From contig CAVZFL010000001.1 in assembly GCA_963774555.1 (NCBI GenBank), forward strand, positions 806,001 to 870,000: a DNA stretch of 64,000 nucleotides. The letters are read 5' to 3'. Shown in pieces: positions 17,761 to 26,620 of the stretch (positions within the stretch are counted from its first letter, which is position 1; each line of letters opens with the position of its first letter). The notes below the pieces were generated by a model. It was not told the DNA's origin. It ran no database searches and saw only the letters and a program-made list of their open reading frames with translations. This stretch comes from VRUE01 sp963774555. GTDB lineage: Bacteria; Actinomycetota; Thermoleophilia; Solirubrobacterales; 70-9. The position numbers were made by a program, and so were the translations under genes.

Positions 17761-18789
17761 GTGCCGACGCGATCGATCTTCAGCGAGCGCTTTGTCGCCC
17801 AGGGCCTCTCCAGATCAGCCGCCCACGACCCGGTCGCCGTAGTTGACCGGCTGCTGGCCGTGCAGGGGCAGGACCCGCGCGGCGCCCGCCTGGCGATCCG
17901 CGTGCGCAGCGACGGGCTCGGCGCCGCCGACGTCGACCGCGCTTTCGGCGAGCGCTCGCTGCTGATCACCTGGCTCAACCGGGGCACGTTGCACCTGGTC
18001 CGCAGCGAGGACTATCCCTGGCTGCAGATGCTGACTACACCGCCGCTGCTCAGCTCCTGCAGTCGCCGCCTGCGCCAGGAGGGGATCGCGGCTGAGGTCG
18101 GCGAGCGTGCGGTCGGGGTGATCGAACGGGCGCTTGGCGACGAGGGCCCACTCACCCGAGCGCAGCTGCGCGAGCGGCTCGACTCGGCGGACGTGCCGAC
18201 CGGGGGCCAGGCGCTGATCCACCTCCTCTTCCTCTCCGCCGTGCGGGGGGTGACGGTGCGGGGGCCGATGGTCGGCCGGGAGCACGCCTATGTGTTCGCC
18301 CGCGACTGGCTCGAGCCGGCGCCGCCGCTCGATCGCGATCTGGCCCTGGCGGAGCTGGCCCGGCGCTACCTCGTCGGCCACGCCCCGGCCGACGACCGCG
18401 ACCTCGCTCGCTGGGCGGGCCTGCCCCTGCGCGACGCTCGTGCGGGCCTCGCCGCGATCGCCGCCGAGCTGGTCGAGCGCGAGGACGGCCTGGTCCATCT
18501 CGCCGCCCACCCACCGCTTGCCGAGGTGCCGCCACCGCGCCTTCTCGGTGCCTTCGACCCGGTCCTGCTCGGCTGGACCTCGCGCGAGGCGATCCTCGGC
18601 CCGCACACCCAGCTCGTCACCACCAACGGCATCTTCCGCCCCTTCGCGATGGTCGACGGCCGCGCCGTGGCGAGATGGAGGCTGAACCGCGGCAAGGTCT
18701 CGATCGAGCCGCTCGGCCGCGTCGGCAAGGCGACGATGGCAGCGCTCAAAGCCGACGCGGCCGGCGTTGAACGCTTCCTCGCCGGGTAG
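17761..18789 (+). CDS. Winged-helix DNA-binding domain protein, YcaQ/AlkZ-like
   Basis: The 342-residue protein resembles the HTH_42 winged-helix family. Recognisable parts are DPVAVVDRLLAVQGQDPRGA near residues 22-41, ITWLNRGTLHLV, and the C-terminal FDPVLLGWTSREAILG followed by NGIFRPFAMVDGRAVARW. Some relatives (AlkZ/YcaQ) are DNA glycosylases that unhook crosslinks or remove alkylated bases, but that activity cannot be shown here. The start is GTG. The gene follows the FKBP array by 35 nt on the same strand without an obvious link. Confidence 0.78.
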   Translation: MPTRSIFSERFVAQGLSRSAAHDPVAVVDRLLAVQGQDPRGARLAIRVRSDGLGAADVDRAFGERSLLITWLNRGTLHLVRSEDYPWLQMLTTPPLLSSCSRRLRQEGIAAEVGERAVGVIERALGDEGPLTRAQLRERLDSADVPTGGQALIHLLFLSAVRGVTVRGPMVGREHAYVFARDWLEPAPPLDRDLALAELARRYLVGHAPADDRDLARWAGLPLRDARAGLAAIAAELVEREDGLVHLAAHPPLAEVPPPRLLGAFDPVLLGWTSREAILGPHTQLVTTNGIFRPFAMVDGRAVARWRLNRGKVSIEPLGRVGKATMAALKADAAGVERFLAG

Positions 18790-18842
18790 CCGGGAGCGAA
18801 TGCGAGAAGATCGCGGCGAAAATCGACCCGAAAGGACCTGAC

Positions 18843-19214
18843 ATGGGACAGCCAGTGGTGCATTTCGAGGTGATCGGCAAGGACGGCGCGAAGTTGCAGG
18901 GCTACTACGCCGAGCTCTTCGACTGGAACGTCAATGCGGACAACGAGATGAAATACGGCTTGGTCGATCGCGAAGCCAACAGCAACGCCGAAGACATCGG
19001 CCTCGGCGGGGGCATCGGCCAGGGCCCCAAGGGCTACGAGGGCCACGTCACCTTCTACGTTGAAGTCCCCAGCGTCGAGGAGGCCCTAAACAAGGCCGAG
19101 TCCCTCGGCGGCACCCGCGTAATGGGCCCCGAGACGATCATGGGCCGCATGGTCCTCGGCCAGTTCAAGGACCCCGAAGGCAACGTGATCGGCTTGATCG
19201 AGGGTGGCAACTAG
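18843..19214 (+). CDS. VOC-family (glyoxalase/dioxygenase fold) protein
   Basis: The 123-residue single-domain protein has the pattern VVHFEVIGKDGAKLQGYYAELFDW at the N terminus and GQFKDPEGNVIGLIEG at the C terminus, typical of VOC/glyoxalase-like proteins that bind metal or small ligands. A specific reaction cannot be named; many actinobacterial members are annotated only as VOC proteins. GAAAGGA lies just upstream of ATG. Confidence 0.85.
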   Translation: MGQPVVHFEVIGKDGAKLQGYYAELFDWNVNADNEMKYGLVDREANSNAEDIGLGGGIGQGPKGYEGHVTFYVEVPSVEEALNKAESLGGTRVMGPETIMGRMVLGQFKDPEGNVIGLIEGGN

Positions 19215-19240
19215 CCTCTGTTTTGGCTGTCGCTGGCTGG

Positions 19241-19252
19241 CTGACCGGTCAG
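19241..19252. promoter_or_regulatory. Palindrome CTGACCGGTCAG, candidate operator
   Basis: A perfect 12-bp palindrome stands between the VOC gene and the unknown membrane-protein gene, about 30 nt before a TAGACT -10 (19282-19287). Actinobacterial TetR operators with a TGACCGGTCA-like core are known. The position fits regulation of the 19299 gene pair. Confidence 0.4.
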
Positions 19253-19298
19253 TCGGGTTGCAGAAAATTCAACAGAATGAATAGACTTCTCCCTACCA

Positions 19299-19745
19299 AT
19301 GGGAGGAGTCACGGTTTTCGTTGCCGTCTTGGCAGTGGTGGGGGCACAGCCAGCTTTCGCTCTGGCTGCGCCCAGCGCGCCTGAAACCCAGACCGGTCGC
19401 AGGCTTGGTGCGCGCCTTGTCCGGCTGGAAGCTGACCTGGATGCTCAGGCAGAGGCGCGTGATCGACAGGCGGACGCTTTCGATGCGGCGGTCTCGCGAA
19501 TCGAAATGGTCAACAGCATGCTGATAGCAGTCATCGCCCTAGCCGGTATCGGTGGCAGCCTGCTCGCGATTCGCTGGGTGAGGAGTCTGGCTCGCGACCA
19601 GGTGGCCGAGCAGATATCGAACGCCGTGGGTGACACCGGACGGGAGATCTTCAAGGCGGAATCAGATGCCCTTGCTGCCGAGTACGACCAGAAATTTGCC
19701 GATATCTACCGCCAGTACCACGAGCTGGTCGAAGCCGAGCAATGA
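19299..19745 (+). CDS. Unknown protein, signal/TM plus coiled coil, partner of the PIN gene
   Basis: I do not recognise a family for this 148-residue protein. It begins with a hydrophobic export-like segment. A charged, probably coiled stretch (roughly 35-65) follows, then a second hydrophobic helix MLIAVIALAGIGGSLLAI and a charged helical tail ending in EAEQ. This suggests a membrane protein with a cytoplasmic coiled tail. TAGACT lies 11 nt before the ATG and a 12-bp palindrome lies further upstream. Its stop overlaps the start of the PIN-domain gene by ATGA, so the two are translationally coupled and probably act together. Confidence 0.6.
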   Translation: MGGVTVFVAVLAVVGAQPAFALAAPSAPETQTGRRLGARLVRLEADLDAQAEARDRQADAFDAAVSRIEMVNSMLIAVIALAGIGGSLLAIRWVRSLARDQVAEQISNAVGDTGREIFKAESDALAAEYDQKFADIYRQYHELVEAEQ

Positions 19746-21704
19746 CCGTAGCCGCTGATCCTCGTCTATCGGACTTGTTGGCGTATGCCCTGTTCGATCT
19801 CGACCCGCGTGTGGGGAGCTTACGAGAACCGCTGCTGACCTTTCTGATTTCGGTCGCGCTCTTCGAATTCGAGCGGCCCGCTTACCGGGAGGAGATCCAC
19901 GCTGCCTGCAGGGAACAGTTTCTTTCCGAAAACGAGATCACGCTGGATCAGATCGAGCACGCGGTTGCTACCGCCAAGAAGGCCAGCCTGCTCGTTGACA
20001 CCGGCGACGGGAGGGTTGACCTGTCCCCGCATCGGCGCAATCAACTCACTGGCGCGGCGAAGCGGATCGCCTTGCAGCGTGATGAATTCCATTGTCAGAT
20101 CGCCCGCTCGGTGGAGGAGCAACTGGGCGAACCTCTCGTAGGGGCTGACCCGCAGCAGCTGCGCGAGGCACTCGAGAGCTTTATCCACCGGCTTTTTCAG
20201 GAACACAGCATCGGGCTTGCAAAGGCATTTGGCCCGGATGGGGCAGGTTTCGACGCCAATACGATGACCGAGCTCAGGCTTCAGGATCTTGACGAGCTGG
20301 CGCGATCAATCGACCGGGTCGCGACCAAGCTGAGGCGTGCCCGGGTTGCAAACGGCATCCGGGAGGGGCTGTTCGATCTCGATGCGCAGGGGCAGAGGTT
20401 CCTGGCAGCGGTCTACCAGAAAGACAATTGCCTTTGCCCTCCTTCGCCAGGACCCGTCGGTCCAGAAGGTCAAGCGCAGTCTGGTCAAGAAACGTGTCTT
20501 TTACCTGGATACGAACGTGGTTATGGCTTACATGTTCTCAGCCCACCCCAGGCATGAACACGTTAGGGCGGCGGTGGACGGGGCGATTGAGGTTGGCTGC
20601 CAGATCTTTGTCTCTACATTCACCCTCGCCGAGCTCGAGAACAAGTTGAAAGAGAGTGAGAAGCGCTACCGGCGATTCCAGGGGCATCCGCTGCAAGCAT
20701 TTTCGATTGTCGACGACGTCATCCTCCGCACCTATGCCGCCGAGCGGAAGAAGTCTCCCGGCCAGGAGTGGCACACCTTCTACGCGTTGCATTTCCCGCC
20801 TTCGGAGGCGCTGGCCGAGTTCAAGATCGAGAGCACCGAGCTCGATGAGCCAGTCGCGATCCTCGATCCAGACCGCGAGCGTGTGAGGGATGCGGTGGCG
20901 CTGATCAAGGGGCCGGAGGCTCACCCGAGCGTTGTCAGCTGTGACACCAACAACCTGATCCTCATACAGGTGCGGCGCAAGAAGCTCAAAGCGGATGTGA
21001 TGGGTCGGCGGGTCTGGCTGGTAACTCTCGATCAGGCCCTGAAGACGATCGAGCAGCACCTAGTTGCCAATGAGGTCTTTGAGGTGCAATCGACCAAGCA
21101 GGTAGGCGAATGGGCTGCCGACCTCAGCTTCCATCTACCGCCGGACGACATCGACCTCGGCGAGTACGCGCTGCACGTCCTGCAATCCCAACTTGGACTC
21201 CTCGCCGAGGACCCGATCTTCGCCGACGTCAACTTCCTTTCGATTCTTGAGGAAAGCCCATTCAACATCGACGCGCTGCTCAGCGCGAAGCCAGCCAGGA
21301 CGCGTCGCGTGCTTGTTGCCCTGCAGCAACGCCGGGAGATCGAAAGGCTCCTTGCCGACGAGCCCGACGAACCGGCGGAGAGGGACGCCTGGGCTGAATT
21401 ACTCGGCAAGATCGTCAAGGAAACGCTTGACAGACTGGACACGGCCGCGGACAAGGAGGAGGCGCTGGCCAAGATGGAGGCGGAACGTGACGAGGCGGTC
21501 AGCGAGAAGGAATCGGCCCACAGAGATCTCGACGACTGGACCAAGCGAATAGAAGACCTTGAACGCAGGATCGATCGCGAGGCTGTCGCACGGGCAGAGC
21601 AGGAATTGCCGGTCGAGGAGGATGACGGTGGAGAGGAAGCGTCATTGCCGCTGAGTGGGCCGTTGACGCGAATGAGGCAGTGGTGGGCCCGCAGGGAGCC
21701 CTAA
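19742..21704 (+). pseudogene. Large PIN-domain protein with coiled-coil tail, frameshifted
   Basis: Residues 1 to about 225 are an all-helical unknown domain in one frame. The frame changes near 20418-20425 (AVYQK then TIAFALLRQDPSVQKVKR), and the rest reads to 21704. The second part is a PIN-type ribonuclease domain. Acidic residues are in YLDTNVVMAYM, LAELENKLKE, VSCDTNNLILI and WLVTLDQAL, matching the expected Asp-Glu-Asp-Asp set. A coiled coil rich in Glu and Arg follows. One extra base explains the break, and no good start exists for the second frame. It is not a classic VapC (those are about 130 residues). The coupled upstream membrane protein is the only partner seen. Confidence 0.65.
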
Positions 21705-21717
21705 TGCCCAGGAGGCC

Positions 21718-23109
21718 TTAGCCCAGCTTCGGGCTGCGCCAGGGCTGGGCTAGGCGGGCGGCAAGGTCGTCCGCCAGGCCGGCGATCGGGACTCTTGTCT
21801 GCTCAAGCGAGTCGCGGTCGCGGAGGGTGACGGTGTCGTCTTCCATCGTCTGGTGGTCGACGGTTATGCCCCAGGGGGTGCCGATCTCGTCCTGGCGGCG
21901 GTAGCGCTTGCCGATCGAGCCGCCCTCGTCGAACTCGGCGGGCATGCGGGCGCGCAGCTCCTGGAAGATCTCGCGGGCCTTCTCGGGCATGCCCTCCTTG
22001 GAGACGAGGGGGAGGACCGCGACCTTGTTGGGGGCGAGGCGGGGGTGGAGGCGCAGGACGGTGCGCTGGCGGCCCTCGACCTCCTCGACCTCGTAGGAGT
22101 CGACGAGGAAGGCGAGGGTGGCGCGATCGGCGCCGGCGGCGGGCTCGATCACGTGGGGGACGTAGCGCTCTTTGCTCTGCTGATCGAAGTACTCGAGCTT
22201 CTCGCCGCTGAACTTGGCGTGCTGGGTGAGGTCGAAGTCGCCGCGGTTGGCGATCCCCTCCAGCTCCGACCAGCCGATCGGGAAGAGGTACTCGACGTCG
22301 CTGGTGCCCGAGGAGTAGTGGGAGAGCTCGTCGGCGTCATGCGGACGGACGCGGAGGAACTCTGGGCGGATGCCGAGGTCGGTGTACCAGCGCTCGCGCA
22401 GCTCGATCCACTCGCGGTACCAGCGATCGGCTTCGGCCGGCGGCACGAAGAACTCCATCTCCATCTGCTCGAACTCGCGGGTGCGGAAGATGAAGTTGCC
22501 GGGAGTGATCTCGTTGCGGAAGGACTTGCCGATCTGGGCGATGCCGAAGGGCGGCTTCTTGCGGGCGAAGCCGAGCACGTTCTTGAAGTTGATGAAGATG
22601 CCCTGGGCGGTCTCGGGCCGCAGGTAGACCTCCGAACCCTCGCCCGCGACCGGCCCGACGTGGGTCTCGAACATCAGGTTGAACTGGCGCGGCTCGGAGA
22701 GCTCGCCGCCGCACTCCGGGCAGCGCAGCTCGGCGCTCGGATCGCCGCCTTCCTCTTCGATCGCCTCGCGCAGATGGTCCTCGCGCCAGCGTTTCTTGCA
22801 CTTGCCGAGGCACTGGACGAGCGGGTCGGTGAAGCCCTCGAGGTGACCCGATGCCTCCCAGACCCGCGGGTGCTGGAGGATCGCCGAGTCGAGGGCGACG
22901 ATGTCGTCGCGCTTCTGCAGCATCGCCCGCCACCACTCGGCCTTGACGTTGTTCTTCAGCAGCACGCCGTAGTGGCCGTAGTCGTAGGTCGAGCCGAGCC
23001 CGCCGTAGATCTCCGAGGAGGGAAAGACGAAGCCGCGGCGCTTGCAGAGCGCGACGATCTCCTCCATCGAGACCTCGGTCGCGCGCCCCCCCTGCTGCTC
23101 AGCTGCCAT
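21718..23109 (-). CDS. glyS: Glycyl-tRNA synthetase, single-chain alpha2 type
   Basis: The 463-residue class II synthetase charges tRNA-Gly. Visible elements are GGLGSTYDYGHYGVLLKNN near the N terminus, the cysteine pairs CLGKCKK and CPECGGEL, motif 2 region FRNEITPGNFIFRTREFEQME, and the motif 3 region near PWGITVDHQTMEDD. The C-terminal anticodon-binding domain follows. ATG 23109 gives the usual N terminus. It stands alone on the minus strand, divergent from the FmdB-type gene. Confidence 0.95.
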   Translation of the reverse strand: MAAEQQGGRATEVSMEEIVALCKRRGFVFPSSEIYGGLGSTYDYGHYGVLLKNNVKAEWWRAMLQKRDDIVALDSAILQHPRVWEASGHLEGFTDPLVQCLGKCKKRWREDHLREAIEEEGGDPSAELRCPECGGELSEPRQFNLMFETHVGPVAGEGSEVYLRPETAQGIFINFKNVLGFARKKPPFGIAQIGKSFRNEITPGNFIFRTREFEQMEMEFFVPPAEADRWYREWIELRERWYTDLGIRPEFLRVRPHDADELSHYSSGTSDVEYLFPIGWSELEGIANRGDFDLTQHAKFSGEKLEYFDQQSKERYVPHVIEPAAGADRATLAFLVDSYEVEEVEGRQRTVLRLHPRLAPNKVAVLPLVSKEGMPEKAREIFQELRARMPAEFDEGGSIGKRYRRQDEIGTPWGITVDHQTMEDDTVTLRDRDSLEQTRVPIAGLADDLAARLAQPWRSPKLG

Positions 23110-23145
23110 GCCGGAACCGTATCGGCTGCGATAATCCCGCATCCC

Positions 23146-23460
23146 GTGCCCATCTACGAGTACAAATGCGAGAACGGACACGTCTTCGACGTGATCCAGC
23201 GAATGAGCGACGAGGCGCTGAGCGAGTGCCAGGAGTGCGGCGCCCCTGCGGTGCGCGTCCTGCACCCGGTGGCGGTCCACTTCAAGGGCTCCGGCTTCTA
23301 CAACACCGACTACGGCAAGAAGAAGAAGGGCGGCACCGGGGCCAACGGCGCCTCGGAGGGCTCGAGCGAGTCGAAGAGCGGCGGAGAGTCCAAGCCAAGC
23401 GACTCGAAGTCCTCGAGCGATTCCAAGCCCAAGCCCAAGGCCTCGGCCGCAAGCGACTGA
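23146..23460 (+). CDS. FmdB-type zinc-ribbon protein with Ser/Lys tail
   Basis: The 104-residue protein starts with the FmdB regulatory-protein zinc ribbon: PIYEYKCENGHVFDVIQRM, with CxxxG and CQECG cysteines, then FKGSGFYNTDYGKKK. The rest is a low-complexity Ser/Lys/Ala/Pro tail. Despite the family name, function is not established; it probably binds zinc and nucleic acid or protein. GATAAT lies about 10 nt before GTG 23146. Its last codons form part of palindrome B1. Confidence 0.85.
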   Translation: MPIYEYKCENGHVFDVIQRMSDEALSECQECGAPAVRVLHPVAVHFKGSGFYNTDYGKKKKGGTGANGASEGSSESKSGGESKPSDSKSSSDSKPKPKASAASD

Positions 23461-23499
23461 CCACTTGAGCACACCATGGTGTGCCTAACTCGCCAGTCG
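23454..23499. repeat. Palindromic repeat B, copy 1
   Basis: A 46-bp near-palindrome with a central GCACACC-AT-GGTGTGC and outer CGACTG/CAGTCG. It matches the reverse complement of the element at 41824-41869 at 41 of 46 positions. It covers the stop codon of the FmdB-type gene and ends 8 nt before the stop of the convergent LCP gene, so it could terminate both transcripts. Confidence 0.75.
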
Positions 23500-23506
23500 T
23501 TTCGAT

Positions 23507-24742
23507 CTAGCCGTTGAGGAGGCGGTTGACGGCGCGGCGGCGGACCGAGTCGGGGACTTCGACGCTGCCGCCGGGGCCTTCGCCGCATTCGCCGTGGGCG
23601 CAGAGGACGTCGGTGGGGGCGCTGCCGCCGATCGCGGCCGAGAGGATCAGCTGCGGCATGGTGAGGAAGCCCATGTCGCTGACGAAGGCTTTCGGTGCGT
23701 CCCAGCCGATGATCGGGCCGTGGATGAAGTTGTAGGGGAGGCGCAGGGGGTCGGTGAGGCGACCCTTGATGCCGTTGATCACCGCCTGCTGGGCCTGGGC
23801 GCGGTCGAAGTCGTTGTAGCCCAGCGTGTAGGCGCTCTTGCCCGGGCCGGGGCATTCGCTCGGCTCGCGCACCCGCGAGTAGGCGAGTGCCTTTTCGCCG
23901 TCGAGCGTGTTCTCGCCCTTGGCCAGCCGTAGAGACACTCCCCCCTGACCGCCTCCAGCGCCGCCGGAGATGTCGGCGCAGAGCTTGTGCGGGATGTCGA
24001 CTTCGACCCCGCCGACGGCGTTGATCAGGTCTTCGAAGCCGGTGAAGTCGACGATCGCGACGTGGTCGACCTGGATGTCGAGGAAGTTTTCGACGGCTTC
24101 GATCTGCGCCTTGGCGCCGCCGAAGGCGTAGGCGGCGTTGATTTTCGTCGGACTCTGGCCGGGGATTTCGGCGTAGCTGTCGCGCGGGATCGAGAGTTTG
24201 CGGAAGGCGCCGCCGCCGGCGCGGATCAACATCAGGGTGTCGGCGCGGAACTGGCCGACTTCGCAGCCGTCGTGGGGCGCGTCGCCGTTCGCTTGCTGGT
24301 CGAAGCACTTCTGCGAGGGCGCCGCGCCCGGTTCCTTGGTGTCGGGCGGGCGGGCGTCGGTGCCGAGGACGAGGATCGTCTGCGCACTCGGCAGCAGCAG
24401 CGGGTTGCCGTGCAGGGCGTCCTTCGCTTCGCCGGAGAGCTTGAACGACTGCAGCTGGGCCGAGACGGCGAAGGCGAGGAAGCTGAGCAGGATCCAGCCG
24501 AGCGCCGCGATCCCGACCCATTTGAGCAGGCGCTTCCAGGTCCAGCGCCGCGCGGGGCCTGGGCGCTCGGGCCCCTCCGGCTCGGTCTTCTTGTCGCGCC
24601 GCCACCACTTCGGCCCGCGCGGGGTCCGCTCTCTGAGGCCTGAGAGATCGGGGGACCGCAACCTCGACAGAAGGCCTTTCCGGGACCGGTAGACCTTGTA
24701 CTCGGGCGGCCCGGAGGGCTGCTGCTCGCCATCGGTGGGCAT
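23507..24742 (-). CDS. LytR-CpsA-Psr (LCP) family cell-wall ligase
   Basis: The 411-residue protein has a basic cytoplasmic N terminus, one membrane helix (LLKWVGIAALGWILLSFLAF, about residues 92-111), then an extracytoplasmic LCP domain. LCP enzymes transfer glycopolymers from undecaprenyl carriers to peptidoglycan. Signature parts are ILVLGTDARP, FRADTLMLIRAGGG, LSIPRDSYAEIPG, KINAAYAFGGAKA and NAVGGVEVDIP; the Arg/Asp pocket residues are present. The ATG start is in frame with the basic region. It is divergent from the ROK kinase gene. Confidence 0.9.
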   Translation of the reverse strand: MPTDGEQQPSGPPEYKVYRSRKGLLSRLRSPDLSGLRERTPRGPKWWRRDKKTEPEGPERPGPARRWTWKRLLKWVGIAALGWILLSFLAFAVSAQLQSFKLSGEAKDALHGNPLLLPSAQTILVLGTDARPPDTKEPGAAPSQKCFDQQANGDAPHDGCEVGQFRADTLMLIRAGGGAFRKLSIPRDSYAEIPGQSPTKINAAYAFGGAKAQIEAVENFLDIQVDHVAIVDFTGFEDLINAVGGVEVDIPHKLCADISGGAGGGQGGVSLRLAKGENTLDGEKALAYSRVREPSECPGPGKSAYTLGYNDFDRAQAQQAVINGIKGRLTDPLRLPYNFIHGPIIGWDAPKAFVSDMGFLTMPQLILSAAIGGSAPTDVLCAHGECGEGPGGSVEVPDSVRRRAVNRLLNG

Positions 24743-24806
24743 GAAAGACTGCGGAAACTATGCCGATGCCCGCGGTCGACCGCATCCAGCCCTCCGCGAA
24801 GCTCGC

Positions 24807-25769
24807 ATGAGTGCAGGGGAAATCATCGGCGTCGACCTGGGCGGGACGAAGATGCTGCTCGGCGTCGTCGACCCCGAGTCCCAGGTCCTCTGGAAGCGCA
24901 GCGAGGCATCGACCGGGCAGACCGAAGATGAGCTGGTCGAGCTGCTCGTGCGCGAGATCGGCGAGGCGCGGGCGGCACGGGAGGGCGCGGCCGCGGTCGG
25001 GCTCGGCATTCCGGCGACGATCGACCACGACAAAGGCATCGCGGTCTCCGCGGTCAACCTGCCGCTGCAGAACCTGCCCGTTCGCGATCTGGTCATCGAG
25101 CGCACCGGACTGCCCGCCTTCGTCGACAACGACGCCACCGTCGCCGCCCTGGCCGAGCACCTCTACGGCGCCGCCCGCGGGGCCGAAAACGCGGTGATGC
25201 TGACGATCGGCACCGGGATCGGCGGCGGCCTGATCCTCGGCGGCGAGATCTACCGCGGCTCGACCGGGGCCGGCGCGGAGCTGGGCCACACCGTGATCGA
25301 GGCCGACGGCCCCCGCTGCCAGGGCAACTGCCCCGGCAGCGGCTGCGTCGAGACGCTCGCATCGGGCACGGCGCTGGGGCGCGAGGGTCGCGCCGCCGCC
25401 GAGCGCGAGCCGGACTCGGCGCTGGGGGCGATGCTTGCCGCGGGCGAGGAGATCGACGGCAAGGCGGTGACCGACGCAGCGCGCGCGGGCGACCCGGCCG
25501 CGCGCGCCGTCCTCGACCTGATCGGAACCCGTCTCGGCGTCGCCCTGACCAGCTTCGCCAACATCTTCGAGCCCGAGGTCTTCGTCATCGGCGGCGGCGT
25601 GATGGCGGCGGAAGACCTGCTGCTCGAGCCGGCGCGCCGCGAGCTCGCCAAGCGGGCGCTGCCGCCGATGAAGCGCATTCCCGTCGTCGCCGCCGAGCTG
25701 GGGGCCAACGCCGGCATGATCGGCGCCGCGGCGATGGCGCGGATCGAGCTGGAGCACGGGGCGAGCTGA
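24807..25769 (+). CDS. ROK-family glucokinase
   Basis: The 320-residue sugar kinase begins GVDLGGTKMLLGVV (ATP-binding phosphate motif) and carries FVDNDATVAALAEH (catalytic Asp near residue 110). It also has TIGTGIGGGLILGGE and the ROK zinc motif ELGHTVIEADGPRCQGNCPGSGC with its Cys residues. It most likely phosphorylates glucose; other hexoses remain possible. ATG 24807 starts the conserved domain directly. Its TGA overlaps the rsmI ATG. Confidence 0.88.
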   Translation: MSAGEIIGVDLGGTKMLLGVVDPESQVLWKRSEASTGQTEDELVELLVREIGEARAAREGAAAVGLGIPATIDHDKGIAVSAVNLPLQNLPVRDLVIERTGLPAFVDNDATVAALAEHLYGAARGAENAVMLTIGTGIGGGLILGGEIYRGSTGAGAELGHTVIEADGPRCQGNCPGSGCVETLASGTALGREGRAAAEREPDSALGAMLAAGEEIDGKAVTDAARAGDPAARAVLDLIGTRLGVALTSFANIFEPEVFVIGGGVMAAEDLLLEPARRELAKRALPPMKRIPVVAAELGANAGMIGAAAMARIELEHGAS

Positions 25770-26596
25770 TGCCGGGGCAGCTGATCGTCTGCCCGACCCC
25801 GATCGGCAACCTCGACGACCTGACGCTGCGGGTGCGCGACGCCCTGGTCGCCGCCGACTGGATCGCCTGCGAGGACACCCGCCGAACGGGAGGCCTGCTC
25901 GACAAGCTCGGCATCCGCCCGGCCCCTCCCCTGGTCTCCAACCACGAGGGCAACGAAGCGGCGCGGGCGACCGAGCTGGCGCAGCGGATCGAGCGCGGCG
26001 AAACGGTCGCCCTCGTCTCCGACGCCGGCATGCCGGGCATCTCCGATCCCGGCTACAAGCTGATTCGCCGCTGCATCGATCGCAGCCTCGACATCACCGT
26101 GTTGCCCGGTCCCTCGGTGGTGCCGGTGGCGCTGGTCGCCTCCGGCCTGCCGACCGATCGCTGGCGCTTCGAGGGCTTCCTGCCCAAGCGCTCGGGTGAG
26201 ATGGAGCGGGTGCTGCGCTCGGCTGAGACCGTCGTCGCCTTCGAGTCCCCGCGCCGGGTGGGCGAGTCCCTGGGGGCGCTGGCCGCGATCGCCCCTGACC
26301 GCCCCGCCGCGGTCTGCCGCGAGCTGACCAAGATGCACGAGGAGATCGCCCGCGGCTCGCTGGCCGAACTCGCCCGCCGCTTCCGCGGCGACGTCAAGGG
26401 CGAGATCGTCCTCGTCATCGGCCCGGCCGCCGCCGAAGACCACGACCGCGACGTCGGCTTCGCCGTCGACGCCCTCCGCCACCTGGTCCAGTCCGGCGCC
26501 CGCCCCCGCGCCGCCGCCAGCGTCGTCGCTGCTCTCACCGGCACCCGAGCCAACGATCTCTACCGGGCGCTGACCGGCCGCGAGCCGCGCCGGTGA
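25769..26596 (+). CDS. rsmI: 16S rRNA 2'-O-ribose C1402 methyltransferase
   Basis: The 275-residue tetrapyrrole-methylase-fold enzyme uses SAM to modify the decoding centre of the small ribosomal subunit. Family marks are LIVCPTPIGNLDDLTLRV, CEDTRRTGGLLD, NHEGNE, SDAGMPGISDPGY, LPGPSVVPVALVASGLP, FEGFLP, and FESPRRV. The start overlaps the glucokinase stop (ATGA), so it is coupled. The metG gene follows 25 nt later, an order common in actinobacteria. Confidence 0.95.
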   Translation: MPGQLIVCPTPIGNLDDLTLRVRDALVAADWIACEDTRRTGGLLDKLGIRPAPPLVSNHEGNEAARATELAQRIERGETVALVSDAGMPGISDPGYKLIRRCIDRSLDITVLPGPSVVPVALVASGLPTDRWRFEGFLPKRSGEMERVLRSAETVVAFESPRRVGESLGALAAIAPDRPAAVCRELTKMHEEIARGSLAELARRFRGDVKGEIVLVIGPAAAEDHDRDVGFAVDALRHLVQSGARPRAAASVVAALTGTRANDLYRALTGREPRR

Positions 26597-26620
26597 GCGT
26601 CGACTAGCCTGGCCCGCAGC

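Noticed and set aside
20337..21704. PIN-domain part as an independent gene from GTG 20337
   Set aside because: The first 50 residues of that frame are unrelated Arg/Ser-rich sequence without a ribosome-binding site; the join with the upstream frame gives one continuous protein.
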